From positions 1 to 18,800 of the forward strand of contig JAJYJX010000024.1 in assembly GCA_021789095.1 (NCBI GenBank): a DNA stretch of 18,800 nucleotides, given 5' to 3'. Both the position numbers and the translations under genes were made by a program. The notes beneath the pieces are model-generated. The model did no database searches. It was given only the letters and a program-made list of their open reading frames with translations, and was not told the DNA's origin. Below, in pieces: positions 5,635 to 13,713 of this stretch (the stretch's first letter is position 1; each line of letters starts with the position of its first letter). The stretch is from a bacterium. GTDB lineage: Bacteria; JAMCPX01.

Positions 5635-8496
5635 ATGAGTACAGCACGTAAACAAACAAGTCTTTTATCTATAATAATGAGGTATATCCTATTACCATTG
5701 ACAGTCTTCAGTTTTGCCATTCTGCTTTCACGCTGCGGTCAGCAGGGTCCGTCGCCGGCACCGCCTTATAAAGGTCCTTCGCTGGTAAGCGTTTATCAGG
5801 TTAACTTCGACAAATCGCTGAATAAATTAACCTGGGAGAACATGACACCGCCCCAAGTAACACCTGCAAACGGCGGCGCAGGTTACACAGTTTCTATCGT
5901 TGGTGTTGCGCCGGCTACCTACAGCGCAGGGATAATCAGCCAGTCTGTGCAAATTACATATGTTAATCCGCCTCCCGCTGGCTTTCCAATCACGTTAACA
6001 GGTGTTGTTGCCGTGGTTGACAATGCTCCAACAGGCAAGTCAACAACAACGGTTAACAATCCTGATTATGGCAACGGCTACCGTGCAGACAATCCAACAA
6101 AGGGACCATGGACATGGTGGTTCAAAGGCTCGGGAACAAATGCTGACGCAACGGCAAACTACGGTATTACATCAGGCGGTTCATCCGTTGCAAAGACAAT
6201 TGCATTCAATGCAACAGCCAGTTTTTCTGCAACCCTTTACATCTATGCATTCTGTCCTTCGGGCGTTGTCGTTGACAGGCTGAACAGCAATGCAGCAGTA
6301 GCCAACGCGTTTGTCATGCTTGGCAACAGCCCCGGCGATTCAAACTACTGGGCAGAAAACAGCCAGCCAATCACTACTATTGTAAATTACGTCCCTGCAA
6401 CAGATTCACAGGGATACTGGGCAATGCCGATCACAACGGTTATTGGCAATTACATGACCATTACAATAGGCGCTATAGGCAGCGGAACCCCGGTCAATCC
6501 GCAGTATGACAACGCAACACTCTGGGCAACAGGCTTCTCCAATGTCGTGGGCCCGATACGGGCAAGGATCGTACGTTCAGGTTATGTTGCTGTTGGAGAC
6601 ACAGACGGGACCCACAGTTCGTTAAGTACAGTGACGGGCATTTCTCCCGGAACTTGCACCAATAACCTGCTTATGCCAGCCGCACTTGCAACACAGGCCA
6701 TTGGTTATGAGGAGGTTGCAAACATCAATATATCAACGCTTACAGGACCATATTTCGGCAAAAACCTTTTTGTAGGCACAGGCTGCGGACAGACAGATGC
6801 AAACCAGTGGAACGGCATGCCTTCAAACCTGCTTGTACCCGCTATGAATGCGAATAATATGACGCTCTATACAGCGCCGAATGCAACCACCACCGTTATG
6901 GCACCAAGGACATTGAACGCCGTCGGCACCGGCAGGATCTTTTTTGTACCTGCACCTGCAAATGCGACAAACTTTGCGTTCGGAGGCAGTATGGGAGTGA
7001 TTAACTACACCTGGTTCTTAGGGCTCGGATCAGGACAGGCTATGTGGAATAACCCCATGCCTCTGACCAATGTGCTGAGGAACGTAAGTTTTTCAAACAT
7101 GGGTATTGACATGGCTATATCTACAAATACAGCCCCTGGTACAGCAGTCGGGTTTACAACCACAGGCTCAGGGACAAATTATTTAGGTACAACATTGAGT
7201 TCCAAGAGCGTAGCTCTTAATAACCTTGGTACAATCTGGGGACCGACAATGCCAACCACCCAGAACTATGATATTGTAGGATCTATTGGTGTTGATCTTG
7301 GTGCAACCCAGCCCGCGGACTTGAGGATAGTAATACCTGCGTTAACGCTTGCTGATACGTCAAAAACAGCAATGACCATATCAATGCCTGCTGCCATACC
7401 TTCTGGCGCAACACTTGTTCCAACAGCCATGATCCTGGCAGTTGATGCGCTCAATGAAGGTAACAATATTCAGTATACACCGAACACAGGCACTTCACCG
7501 CTTGCGAATTTCTCTGCAACTGTGGTTGTGTCGGACAGGACGGGCTATTCAGTAGCCAGTTTCCCTGCATCAATAACCTTTAGCAACTGGTATAAGTTTA
7601 TAGAGCTTAAGTGGCCGACCATCAATGCCAATGATCAAACACTGCAATGGACATCTGCTGTAAATGCAGGGGTAACAGGGGAGTTACCACCGTCCATAGG
7701 GTATATGCTTGTTACCTACGCTGTTCCGTATAATGAGGCTGTGACAGGATATCTGAGTAACGGTGTACAGATTGCAACACCCACGATCTACAGGCCTGCA
7801 TACGCATGGGAGATACTGTTCAATCCTAATGCTGTATGTTTTACCTGTCCCACTACCAGTTTGACCATACCTACACTGCCGCTGACCTCTGGAGGAGAAC
7901 TGCTTACACAGGGTACTTATGGAAGGTTCCACACGGTGAACATACTGCAGGGACTTGCGCATACGAGTATAAACGGTCCTGCCTATCAATGGGACACAAA
8001 CAACGATATGGCAGCGGTTTCAAACTATCTGATCACCAATATGGACAACTTCTCGAGAATAGGCGTACCGATTGGAGCAGGATGGATTATAACGCCGGCA
8101 ACAGGTGCCAATTTGGGGGCTGTGGGTACAACACCAGCCACGGCTTATATAGATGCATACAACTGGAAGATCGTTTCAGCGAGCAGCGGGACAGACCTCA
8201 GAGGATGCTGGTGGGTGAATTCTGTATATCTTAATTGCACCGGTGGAACCTGCGGAGCTTCAACGTATTATAACTGGTCGAGTTGTGCCAGTGGTACAAC
8301 TGCGTGCTCAAGCATGCCTGGTGTAACAGTGATTGCAAACCAGTACGCATACCTGCAGTCAACGATCACCCTTACAACCGGCGAGTATAATACCATTACA
8401 TTCACGCCTTACAATACATCGGCAGGTACAAGTACAAATGGTTCTCCAGCATGCCAGCAGGTTGGACCATCACACACAATCAATGTAAAGAACTGA
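5635..8496 (+). CDS. 953-residue Asn/Thr/Gly-rich exported protein of unknown family (lipoprotein-like)
   Basis: I do not recognise this family. The start at 5635 is preferred over an in-frame ATG 18 codons upstream because AAAGGAGGA sits 4 bases before it. Residues 10-32 form a hydrophobic export segment ending LLSRC-GQQG; Cys34 suggests a lipoprotein, but Arg at -1 is atypical of a lipobox. The rest is low in charge and rich in Asn, Thr, Ala, Gly, Ser and aromatic residues, with many short beta-prone runs, as in large extracellular adhesin- or S-layer-like proteins. Cysteines cluster in places: CFTC about residues 730-740, and seven in the C-terminal 120 residues (GCWW, NCTGGTC, SSCASGTTAC, ACQQ). 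Disulfides or metal binding are possible. No catalytic motif, LPxTG, autotransporter barrel or PEP-CTERM tail is visible. It is followed by a strong terminator, and the 64-residue peptide gene lies just upstream, so the two probably form one transcription unit. Confidence 0.88.
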   Translation: MSTARKQTSLLSIIMRYILLPLTVFSFAILLSRCGQQGPSPAPPYKGPSLVSVYQVNFDKSLNKLTWENMTPPQVTPANGGAGYTVSIVGVAPATYSAGIISQSVQITYVNPPPAGFPITLTGVVAVVDNAPTGKSTTTVNNPDYGNGYRADNPTKGPWTWWFKGSGTNADATANYGITSGGSSVAKTIAFNATASFSATLYIYAFCPSGVVVDRLNSNAAVANAFVMLGNSPGDSNYWAENSQPITTIVNYVPATDSQGYWAMPITTVIGNYMTITIGAIGSGTPVNPQYDNATLWATGFSNVVGPIRARIVRSGYVAVGDTDGTHSSLSTVTGISPGTCTNNLLMPAALATQAIGYEEVANINISTLTGPYFGKNLFVGTGCGQTDANQWNGMPSNLLVPAMNANNMTLYTAPNATTTVMAPRTLNAVGTGRIFFVPAPANATNFAFGGSMGVINYTWFLGLGSGQAMWNNPMPLTNVLRNVSFSNMGIDMAISTNTAPGTAVGFTTTGSGTNYLGTTLSSKSVALNNLGTIWGPTMPTTQNYDIVGSIGVDLGATQPADLRIVIPALTLADTSKTAMTISMPAAIPSGATLVPTAMILAVDALNEGNNIQYTPNTGTSPLANFSATVVVSDRTGYSVASFPASITFSNWYKFIELKWPTINANDQTLQWTSAVNAGVTGELPPSIGYMLVTYAVPYNEAVTGYLSNGVQIATPTIYRPAYAWEILFNPNAVCFTCPTTSLTIPTLPLTSGGELLTQGTYGRFHTVNILQGLAHTSINGPAYQWDTNNDMAAVSNYLITNMDNFSRIGVPIGAGWIITPATGANLGAVGTTPATAYIDAYNWKIVSASSGTDLRGCWWVNSVYLNCTGGTCGASTYYNWSSCASGTTACSSMPGVTVIANQYAYLQSTITLTTGEYNTITFTPYNTSAGTSTNGSPACQQVGPSHTINVKN

Positions 8497-8521
8497 GCTA
8501 ATGTTTTAAACATATAAATTC

Positions 8522-8551
8522 AAGGGCGGTCTTGATGACCGCCCTTTTTTT
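8522..8551 (+). terminator. Rho-independent terminator of the cassette
   Basis: AAGGGCGGTC (8522-8531) pairs with GACCGCCCTT (8537-8546) over 10 bp with a TTGAT loop, and seven T residues run to 8551. It starts 25 bases after the stop of the exported protein. It would close the unit that begins at the 5296 promoter. Confidence 0.92.
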
Positions 8552-8581
8552 GTTCTGCAAACTTGTCATTTTCCTCTTTCT

Positions 8582-8647
8582 GTCATTCCGTGTCTGACAC
8601 GGAATCCAGTCTTCTTTTTTCTGGATTCCCGCTTTCGCGGGAATGAC
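8582..8647. repeat. Dispersed GTCATTCC cruciform repeat, cleanest copy
   Basis: The order is GTCATTCC, inner hairpin CCGTGT/ACACGG, GGAATCCAG (8601-8609), an 11-base spacer, CTGGATTCC (8621-8629), inner hairpin CCCGC/GCGGG, GGAATGAC (8640-8647). The outer halves are reverse complements, and each half carries its own hairpin, so the DNA or RNA could fold as a three-armed structure. It lies between convergent genes. Degenerate copies are at 1150-1217 and 11704-11795. Confidence 0.8.
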
Positions 8648-8698
8648 GGAGAAAAGCGGATAGATCCCCGGTGGAATTTATCCCGGAATGCTAAATCT

Positions 8699-11212
8699 TT
8701 AATTTTGAGTTTTGAATCCGCCCTGGTTATACTGCTTCAGCATTTGCATAAGCTGTGCGTTCCCCGGTACAGCTTCCATGCCCTTTTTCAGGACCTCCAA
8801 AGCCTGCGCATCCATGTCCTGGCTTTTGTAGATCAATGCCATCTGCGCATAGCCCTGCTCATATTTCGGGTTGAGCACAACCGCCATCTTGAACGCCTCT
8901 ATCGCATTGTACCAGTCATTGTCCTGGTTATAATAAGCACCGAGTATGGCATACAGCGCGTAGTCATAGGGAAGATTGTAGGCCGCCTGCTTCATGACCT
9001 GTATTGCAGTATCAAGCCTGTTTCCGGATGCATAAATACCTGCAAGCAATGTATACGCCTGTTTGTATTTTTTGTCTGTCTGAATAACATGCTCAAGGTC
9101 GGCAACTGCGGAAGCCGTATTGTCGGTCTGGATTTTAAGCATGGCAGTGTAAAACAGCATGTCAGGACTTGTTATATGCAGGGATTCAAGCTGGGTTAAA
9201 GCGTTTTTCTTGCTTGGTGTTATGGAGATGAACAGGGGAATATATCTGTTCAGTTGCCCATTATCGGATACCATGAGCCGTTTTAGTATCCCTTCAGCAA
9301 CCGTGATATCATCGCCTGTATCGCCTTGTACATTGACACGTTTAATCAGCTCGTTTGCAAGCACCCATTCGCCGTCGGGCAGTGTCTTTGCTGTTTGTTG
9401 AATCTTTTCCATAGCAACATTATAAGCAATAAGCATGGCAATGGCGTTCCATGTATAAGCACCATAGATTTCACCGGCTTTTTTATAGTAAGATATTGCA
9501 TCATGTTCATTGCCTGTCTCAAGCTCCATGTCTGCCATTCTTAAACACAAAGATGCATTCGTTGGGTCGAGCACCAGGGATTGTTTTGTGTATAAAATGG
9601 CATTGTTCATGTCCCCTTTGAACTGATAAAGCCCGCCTATGTCCTCGGGATAATACGGGTTCCACGGACACAGCCTGTATGCTTGTTTGAACTGCACGAT
9701 AGCTTTATCAAGAGTGCCGGGTTCGCCAGATTGGACAAACTGCCTGAACAATGCCCTGCCTGATTCATAGTGGACAAGGTCGGTATTGATAAACTGCTGT
9801 GCGCGTGTGAGCGTTTCAACGGCGGCTCTGGCATGGTTTTGCCTGAGAAAGTCACTGCCTTTGTTGTACATGTACTCACCATAAATAGCCCTTGAACATA
9901 CAACAGTGACGCCTGTAAACAAAACGACTGCTGCGGCTCCTGCAAGTACGCGCTGCGTGTTTGAAAGCCTTTTTACATAATCAGGAGGCAGGTCATTTTG
10001 ATTTACAGGTCCGTTTGACTTTAAAACAGAGGCCGTGCCTGCCATCAGTATGATTGCGCAAATGGCATTTGAAGGGACCAGGATGCCGAAGTCCACAAAG
10101 TTGTGGAATATAAGATACAGTGTTGACGTCAATCCTGCCCAGAGCACTGCCTTTATAAAATCGGACGAAGCATGCTTGATGCCGTTGACCATGCTCAATA
10201 TCCATGACAGGAGTATCCATAGAAAAATGCCCAATCCTATAATCCCGGCATCATCCGCGATTTCTATGAACATGTTGTGCGCATGATTAACGAGATACAG
10301 TATGTCCGCAGGCCTGAACCTGTGAAATGCATCTTCATAGGTGCCTATGCCCCAGCCTGTAACAAAAGAACCGGGATCAAAAACAAGCATCCTTACGGAG
10401 CCCAGCCATATACCCAGCCTTTGCGATGCGCTTAAGATGAACAGGCTGCTGAAAAGCCTTTTCTGGAAAGGATACATGTTCATAATGAAAATACCTGCGA
10501 GTACACATGCAGCCAGCAGCACAGATGCGGTTTTCCTGCTGAAAAGTCCGAGCCATGCTGACAGGACAAGCATAATTGCTGTCGCAAGCACAAAAGAGAT
10601 GTAACCGCCCCTTGACACGGAGAACAAAAAGCCCGCGAGTATGGCGAATAATGCAATAAACCATGCAGCCCTGCTTTTTACGTCCTGATGTTTATAAACG
10701 CCCAGTGCAATGGCATAGGGCATGAGCATGCCCGCAAGCATTGCAAGGTGATTGTTGTTTACCAGCCAGCCCGAGAAAGAGTTTGTCCCTGCCTTGAAAT
10801 GGACAAGCATTTTTACGATGTAAGCAATCAACAGCAGGCTGTTTGTATAGAGGACGGATTTTATCAGGTCAAGGCTGTCACTCCGTCCGCCGAAACCCGC
10901 GTACAGATAAACCAGGAACAGGGCAATTAACGAGAGTACGAAAAGGGGCTCGAAAATGTAGCGCTGGTTCGATGGCCATAAAATGATTACACGGACTATG
11001 ACGTAGACGGACAGGAAGAGCAACGGCAGGTATAAACGGGATCTGGGCAGGCTGATCATGCCGCTGCGGATCCATGAAAACACGATGAGTGTCAGCATCA
11101 GGCACGCAAAAATGATGATAAAGAGTTTATCGATCAGGAAAGGCGAGCCGTAATGCAAAGATGTGGCGAGAACAAGCAGTGCGCTGAAAAATATAATTAT
11201 CTTTTTTGTCAT
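8699..11212 (-). CDS. O-antigen ligase family membrane protein with C-terminal TPR domain
   Basis: An 837-residue protein. Residues 1 to about 430 contain around a dozen hydrophobic helices. The Wzy_C/O-antigen-ligase core is recognisable: a GWGIGTYEDAFHRFRP loop followed by NHAHN at residues 309-313 in LVNHAHNMFIEIADDAG. An earlier GWLVNNNHLAMLAG segment is also typical. From about residue 440 to the end there are several tetratricopeptide repeats, for example around NAILYTKQSLVLDPTNA and NAIEAFKMAVVLNPKYEQGY. Family members transfer undecaprenyl-linked glycan to lipid A core (WaaL), polymerise repeat units (Wzy) or glycosylate proteins (PglL/PilO type). The TPR tail would face the periplasm and may bind a partner. 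Which of the three reactions applies cannot be told. It is the only complete minus-strand gene, diverges from dksA by 46 bases, and has only a weak GAGAA ribosome site. Confidence 0.9.
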   Translation of the reverse strand: MTKKIIIFFSALLVLATSLHYGSPFLIDKLFIIIFACLMLTLIVFSWIRSGMISLPRSRLYLPLLFLSVYVIVRVIILWPSNQRYIFEPLFVLSLIALFLVYLYAGFGGRSDSLDLIKSVLYTNSLLLIAYIVKMLVHFKAGTNSFSGWLVNNNHLAMLAGMLMPYAIALGVYKHQDVKSRAAWFIALFAILAGFLFSVSRGGYISFVLATAIMLVLSAWLGLFSRKTASVLLAACVLAGIFIMNMYPFQKRLFSSLFILSASQRLGIWLGSVRMLVFDPGSFVTGWGIGTYEDAFHRFRPADILYLVNHAHNMFIEIADDAGIIGLGIFLWILLSWILSMVNGIKHASSDFIKAVLWAGLTSTLYLIFHNFVDFGILVPSNAICAIILMAGTASVLKSNGPVNQNDLPPDYVKRLSNTQRVLAGAAAVVLFTGVTVVCSRAIYGEYMYNKGSDFLRQNHARAAVETLTRAQQFINTDLVHYESGRALFRQFVQSGEPGTLDKAIVQFKQAYRLCPWNPYYPEDIGGLYQFKGDMNNAILYTKQSLVLDPTNASLCLRMADMELETGNEHDAISYYKKAGEIYGAYTWNAIAMLIAYNVAMEKIQQTAKTLPDGEWVLANELIKRVNVQGDTGDDITVAEGILKRLMVSDNGQLNRYIPLFISITPSKKNALTQLESLHITSPDMLFYTAMLKIQTDNTASAVADLEHVIQTDKKYKQAYTLLAGIYASGNRLDTAIQVMKQAAYNLPYDYALYAILGAYYNQDNDWYNAIEAFKMAVVLNPKYEQGYAQMALIYKSQDMDAQALEVLKKGMEAVPGNAQLMQMLKQYNQGGFKTQN

Positions 11213-11258
11213 AAATTCTCTTTACAACAGGGATGATTTATAGCATACATGGAGTATT

Positions 11259-11651
11259 ATGGAAAAGGAAAGATTAAAGGAATTCAACCAGATCCTTTTG
11301 AAGATGAGGCAGGACATCCTTGAGGAAACAGGCAGGCTTTCGGATCACTTCCAGACAGGCGGGGAAAGGAATATAAGGCTGTCAGATCCGAACGACAGGG
11401 CGTCCATAGAAACAGATGCCGGCGTATTATTGAGGCTCGGAGACAGGAACAGGAAACTTCTGATCAAGATAGAGGATGCGCTGAAGAGGATCAGGGATAA
11501 CACATACGGCATATGCGAGATCTGCGGCGAGGAGATCTCCGAGGAAAGGCTGAGGTTCAGGCCAGTTACAACACAGTGCATAAAGTGCAAAACAGAGCTG
11601 GAGGATGAGGAAAAGCTATTGAAGAAAAAAACAACACGATGGCCGAGATAA
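11259..11651 (+). CDS. dksA: DksA/TraR family RNA polymerase-binding zinc-finger protein
   Basis: A 130-residue DksA-type regulator. It has an N-terminal coiled coil with the tip motif DPNDRAS (residues 43-49, matching the D-xx-D-x-A active tip of E. coli DksA). The C4 zinc finger is formed by Cys86, Cys89, Cys107 and Cys110. DksA enters the RNA polymerase secondary channel and, with ppGpp, changes initiation at rRNA, tRNA and amino-acid promoters. Presence of both tip aspartates supports true DksA activity rather than a TraR or YocK relative, although it is shorter at the N terminus than the 151-residue E. coli protein. GGAG lies 4 bases upstream of the ATG. It is divergent from the O-antigen ligase gene, so one short 46-base region must serve both. 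Confidence 0.93.
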   Translation: MEKERLKEFNQILLKMRQDILEETGRLSDHFQTGGERNIRLSDPNDRASIETDAGVLLRLGDRNRKLLIKIEDALKRIRDNTYGICEICGEEISEERLRFRPVTTQCIKCKTELEDEEKLLKKKTTRWPR

Positions 11652-11659
11652 GGTGGGTT

Positions 11660-11697
11660 GTCATTGCGAGGATGGCGAAGCCGGACGAAGCAATCTT
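11660..11697. repeat. Dispersed repeat, GTCATTGCGAGG...GAAGCAATCT family
   Basis: GTCATTGCGAGG (11660-11671) is followed by GCGAAG and GAAGCAATCTT (11687-11697). This is a repeat type I have seen described in intergenic DNA of many environmental bacteria. It abuts the GTCATTCC-type copy that begins at 11704. Confidence 0.5.
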
Positions 11698-11703
11698 ATT
11701 TTC

Positions 11704-11795
11704 GTCGTTCCGCACCCCCGATCGGCGTCGAGGGCAGGCTTGATGCGGAATCCAGAGAAAATGAAAACATGGGTTCCCGTTTTCACGGGAATGAC
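11704..11795. repeat. Dispersed GTCATTCC-type repeat, third copy
   Basis: It starts GTCGTTCCGCA, pairs with TGCGGAATCCAG after a 27-base interior, and ends TTCCCG, a TTTTCA loop, CGGGAATGAC. The right arm matches the copy at 8582-8647; the left arm is longer. It fills most of the dksA-lemA gap. Its last bases (ATGACA) lie 18 bases from a TAATAA, a weak promoter possibility for lemA. Confidence 0.6.
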
Positions 11796-11835
11796 AATGA
11801 AGGGAATGTATTAGTAATAATATAAAGGAGGGAAT

Positions 11836-12396
11836 ATGGGTGCGGGTGCGTGGGTAGTTCTTATTCTGATTATATTTGCGGTTTTCTGGGCTGTGGCCAT
11901 ATACAACAGCTTTGTAAGGATGAATGCAGGCATTGACAATGCGTACAAACAGATAGATGTTCAGCTGAAACGGCGTTACGATCTGATACCGAACCTCGTT
12001 GAAGCGGTAAAGGGATACATGAAATTTGAAAGGGAAACGCTTGAGGCCGTTATAAGCGCGCGTTCAAAAGCCATGTCAGCCCCGCCGGGCGCAGAAAAGT
12101 TTGCAGCAGAGGGCGCCCTGTCGGGTGTGCTGGGCAAACTGCTTGCTGTTGCGGAAAATTATCCGGAACTGAAGTCCAATGAGCAGGTGAAAACCCTGAT
12201 GGAGGAACTGCGCACGACCGAGAACCAGCTCACATTTGCACGGCAGTACTACAACGACAGCGTCATGACGCTGAACACAAGGGTAGGGCAGTTCCCGTCC
12301 AACATGATTGCAGGCATGTTCAACTTCAAGCCGAAAACGTATTTTCAGATAGAAGAAACCGCAAGGGCAACACCAAAGGTGGATCTGAAAATATAA
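11836..12396 (+). CDS. lemA: LemA family membrane protein
   Basis: A 186-residue protein with an N-terminal membrane helix (about residues 3-20). The strongly conserved LemA segment follows: NSFVRMNAGIDNAYKQIDVQ, LKRRYDLIPNLVEAVKGYM and ERETLEAVISARSKA. LemA proteins are membrane-anchored helical bundles whose biochemical role is not settled. In many bacteria they are encoded beside an M48 protease or a TPM-domain protein, and here an HtpX-like M48 gene follows after 148 bases. AAAGGAGGG stands a few bases before the ATG. Length and motifs are ordinary for the family. Confidence 0.95.
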   Translation: MGAGAWVVLILIIFAVFWAVAIYNSFVRMNAGIDNAYKQIDVQLKRRYDLIPNLVEAVKGYMKFERETLEAVISARSKAMSAPPGAEKFAAEGALSGVLGKLLAVAENYPELKSNEQVKTLMEELRTTENQLTFARQYYNDSVMTLNTRVGQFPSNMIAGMFNFKPKTYFQIEETARATPKVDLKI

Positions 12397-12401
12397 GAGA
12401 T

Positions 12402-12499
12402 AAATACTAAATTCTAAATCCGAAATTCTAAACAATAGTAAATAAGTAAATATAAAAATTCGGAAATGTTTAGTATTTAGATATTCGAATTTAGTGTTT
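12402..12499. repeat. AT-rich imperfect inverted repeat (TAAATTC type)
   Basis: The left arm, beginning AAATACTAAATTCTAAATCC (12402 onward), resembles the reverse complement of the right arm (ATGTTTAGTATTTAGATATT, then CGAATTTAGT). Each arm is about 35-38 bases, with mismatches, around an A/T-rich centre. It separates lemA from the M48 gene; a run of similar TTCAA-rich sequence follows the M48 stop at 13520-13550. Confidence 0.5.
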
Positions 12500-12544
12500 C
12501 AGCGTTAAGCGGGTAGAGCGTTATAGTGGAGTGGATGAAAATAT

Positions 12545-13519
12545 ATGGATTTTTTTGAAGAGCAGAGAAAGAACAGAAGAACGACGATCGTACTTATAAG
12601 TGTATTTTTATTCCTGGTACTGCTGCTGGGGTATTTTATTGATCACTACTATCTGGGGTTTGACATAACAAAAGGGCCGTTCCCCTTTGCCACGGCAGTG
12701 GCGCTTGTTGCGGCTTCTTTCTGGGCAATGACGTCTTACTACAGCGGCGACAGTATTGTGCTTGCATCCGTCGGGGCCCTACCTGTTGATCCTGCGATCA
12801 ACGATGAAAAAAACAGGATACTCATGGATGTTGTCAGGGAGATGTCCATTGCATCCGGCAATCCTGTGCCGCTTGTTTACATCGTACCGACAGACCAGCC
12901 CAATGCGTTTGCAACAGGCAGGGACCCCGGACATTCGAGCATAGCCGTAACGCAGGGCCTGCTTGAAAAGATGGACAGAAGCGAGCTGCAGGCAGTAATT
13001 GCGCATGAAATGGGTCATATAAAGAGCAAGGATATACAGACAATGACCATTATTGCAGTGCTGCTCGGCGCTATCGCTCTGATGAGTGACTGGCTGTGGC
13101 GCATAGCCTTTTATTCTCCAAGGAGGCGGGGCAGGAGCACGGACTTCAGGGGCACCATAGTCCTGCTGATCGTGGCACTCGCGCTTGCCGTGATTGCTCC
13201 TTTGATAGGCCAGATTATTGCAATGACAGTATCCAGAGAAAGGGAATATGCGGCGGACGATGCATCGGTAGAGTTCACGCGCAATCCGCTTGCACTTGCA
13301 GCGGCACTTCAAAAGCTCAGGGCGGATTTTGTGCCGATGAGGAACGCCTCGCGCGGTACTGCGCATATGTTTATCGTTGACCCGCTTGTAAAAATGGTGG
13401 GCGATAAAGAGGGCTTCTGGGCAGACCTGTTCGCGACCCATCCTCCGATAGACAAGCGCATAGCACGGCTGAAACTTACAGGGCATGAGATCGTAGCGCA
13501 GGGATACGGGAGAAGATAA
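12545..13519 (+). CDS. htpX: HtpX-like M48 family membrane zinc metalloprotease
   Basis: A 324-residue membrane protease. Two hydrophobic helices (about 16-34 and 46-63) precede the catalytic region. The zinc site HEMGH is at residues 154-158, with Glu234 of EREYAADD as third ligand. Another two hydrophobic stretches (about 168-185 and 202-228) lie between them. This matches HtpX, which degrades misfolded membrane proteins together with FtsH in E. coli. The C-terminal end carries the family LFATHPPIDKRIARL motif. The lemA gene upstream is a frequent partner. A GTGGAGTGGATG purine stretch lies upstream of the ATG at a long spacing, so initiation may be weak. M48 subgroup assignment beyond HtpX-like is not certain. 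Confidence 0.93.
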   Translation: MDFFEEQRKNRRTTIVLISVFLFLVLLLGYFIDHYYLGFDITKGPFPFATAVALVAASFWAMTSYYSGDSIVLASVGALPVDPAINDEKNRILMDVVREMSIASGNPVPLVYIVPTDQPNAFATGRDPGHSSIAVTQGLLEKMDRSELQAVIAHEMGHIKSKDIQTMTIIAVLLGAIALMSDWLWRIAFYSPRRRGRSTDFRGTIVLLIVALALAVIAPLIGQIIAMTVSREREYAADDASVEFTRNPLALAAALQKLRADFVPMRNASRGTAHMFIVDPLVKMVGDKEGFWADLFATHPPIDKRIARLKLTGHEIVAQGYGRR

Positions 13520-13555
13520 AGATTCAAGATTCAAAATTTGAAATTCAGGAATCGC

Positions 13556-13656
13556 CCCCGTTAGAAATCCTTCCAATTTCTTTATCTGCGCAAAGGGTCA
13601 TTTTCTTCAGAAATCAGTGGCTCTGGGACTCAGGCCGATTAGGGTTTCTAACGGGG
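13556..13656. repeat. CCCCGTTAGAA inverted-repeat element, copy 2 (101 bp)
   Basis: CCCCGTTAGAAATCC (13556-13570) pairs with GGGTTTCTAACGGGG (13642-13656) over 15 bp with one G-T pair. It shares the outer 11 bases with copy 1 (5200-5285), but the interior is unrelated by eye. Its right end runs directly into TTGACA (13657-13662), upstream of the isomerase gene. Confidence 0.75.
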
Positions 13657-13713
13657 TTGACAGCTTGTAAATTGTATGGAACTGTTCTATTATTAAAGAT
13701 TAAAGGAGGCTAC

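Noticed and set aside
7684-8234. Overlapping ORFs of 100-130 codons on both strands inside the exported protein gene
   Set aside because: They have no RBS, no recognisable domain and lie wholly inside a well-supported frame; they are compositional shadows.
12779-13576. 265-codon minus-strand ORF opposite the HtpX-like gene
   Set aside because: The plus strand encodes a clear HEMGH protease with all family motifs; the antisense frame shows no domain and has an implausible Cys/His/Arg-rich composition.
13657-13713. TTG at 13657 as start of the isomerase
   Set aside because: That TTG is the start of a -35-like TTGACA at the end of the inverted repeat. The ATG at 13714 has AAAGGAGG 4 bases upstream.
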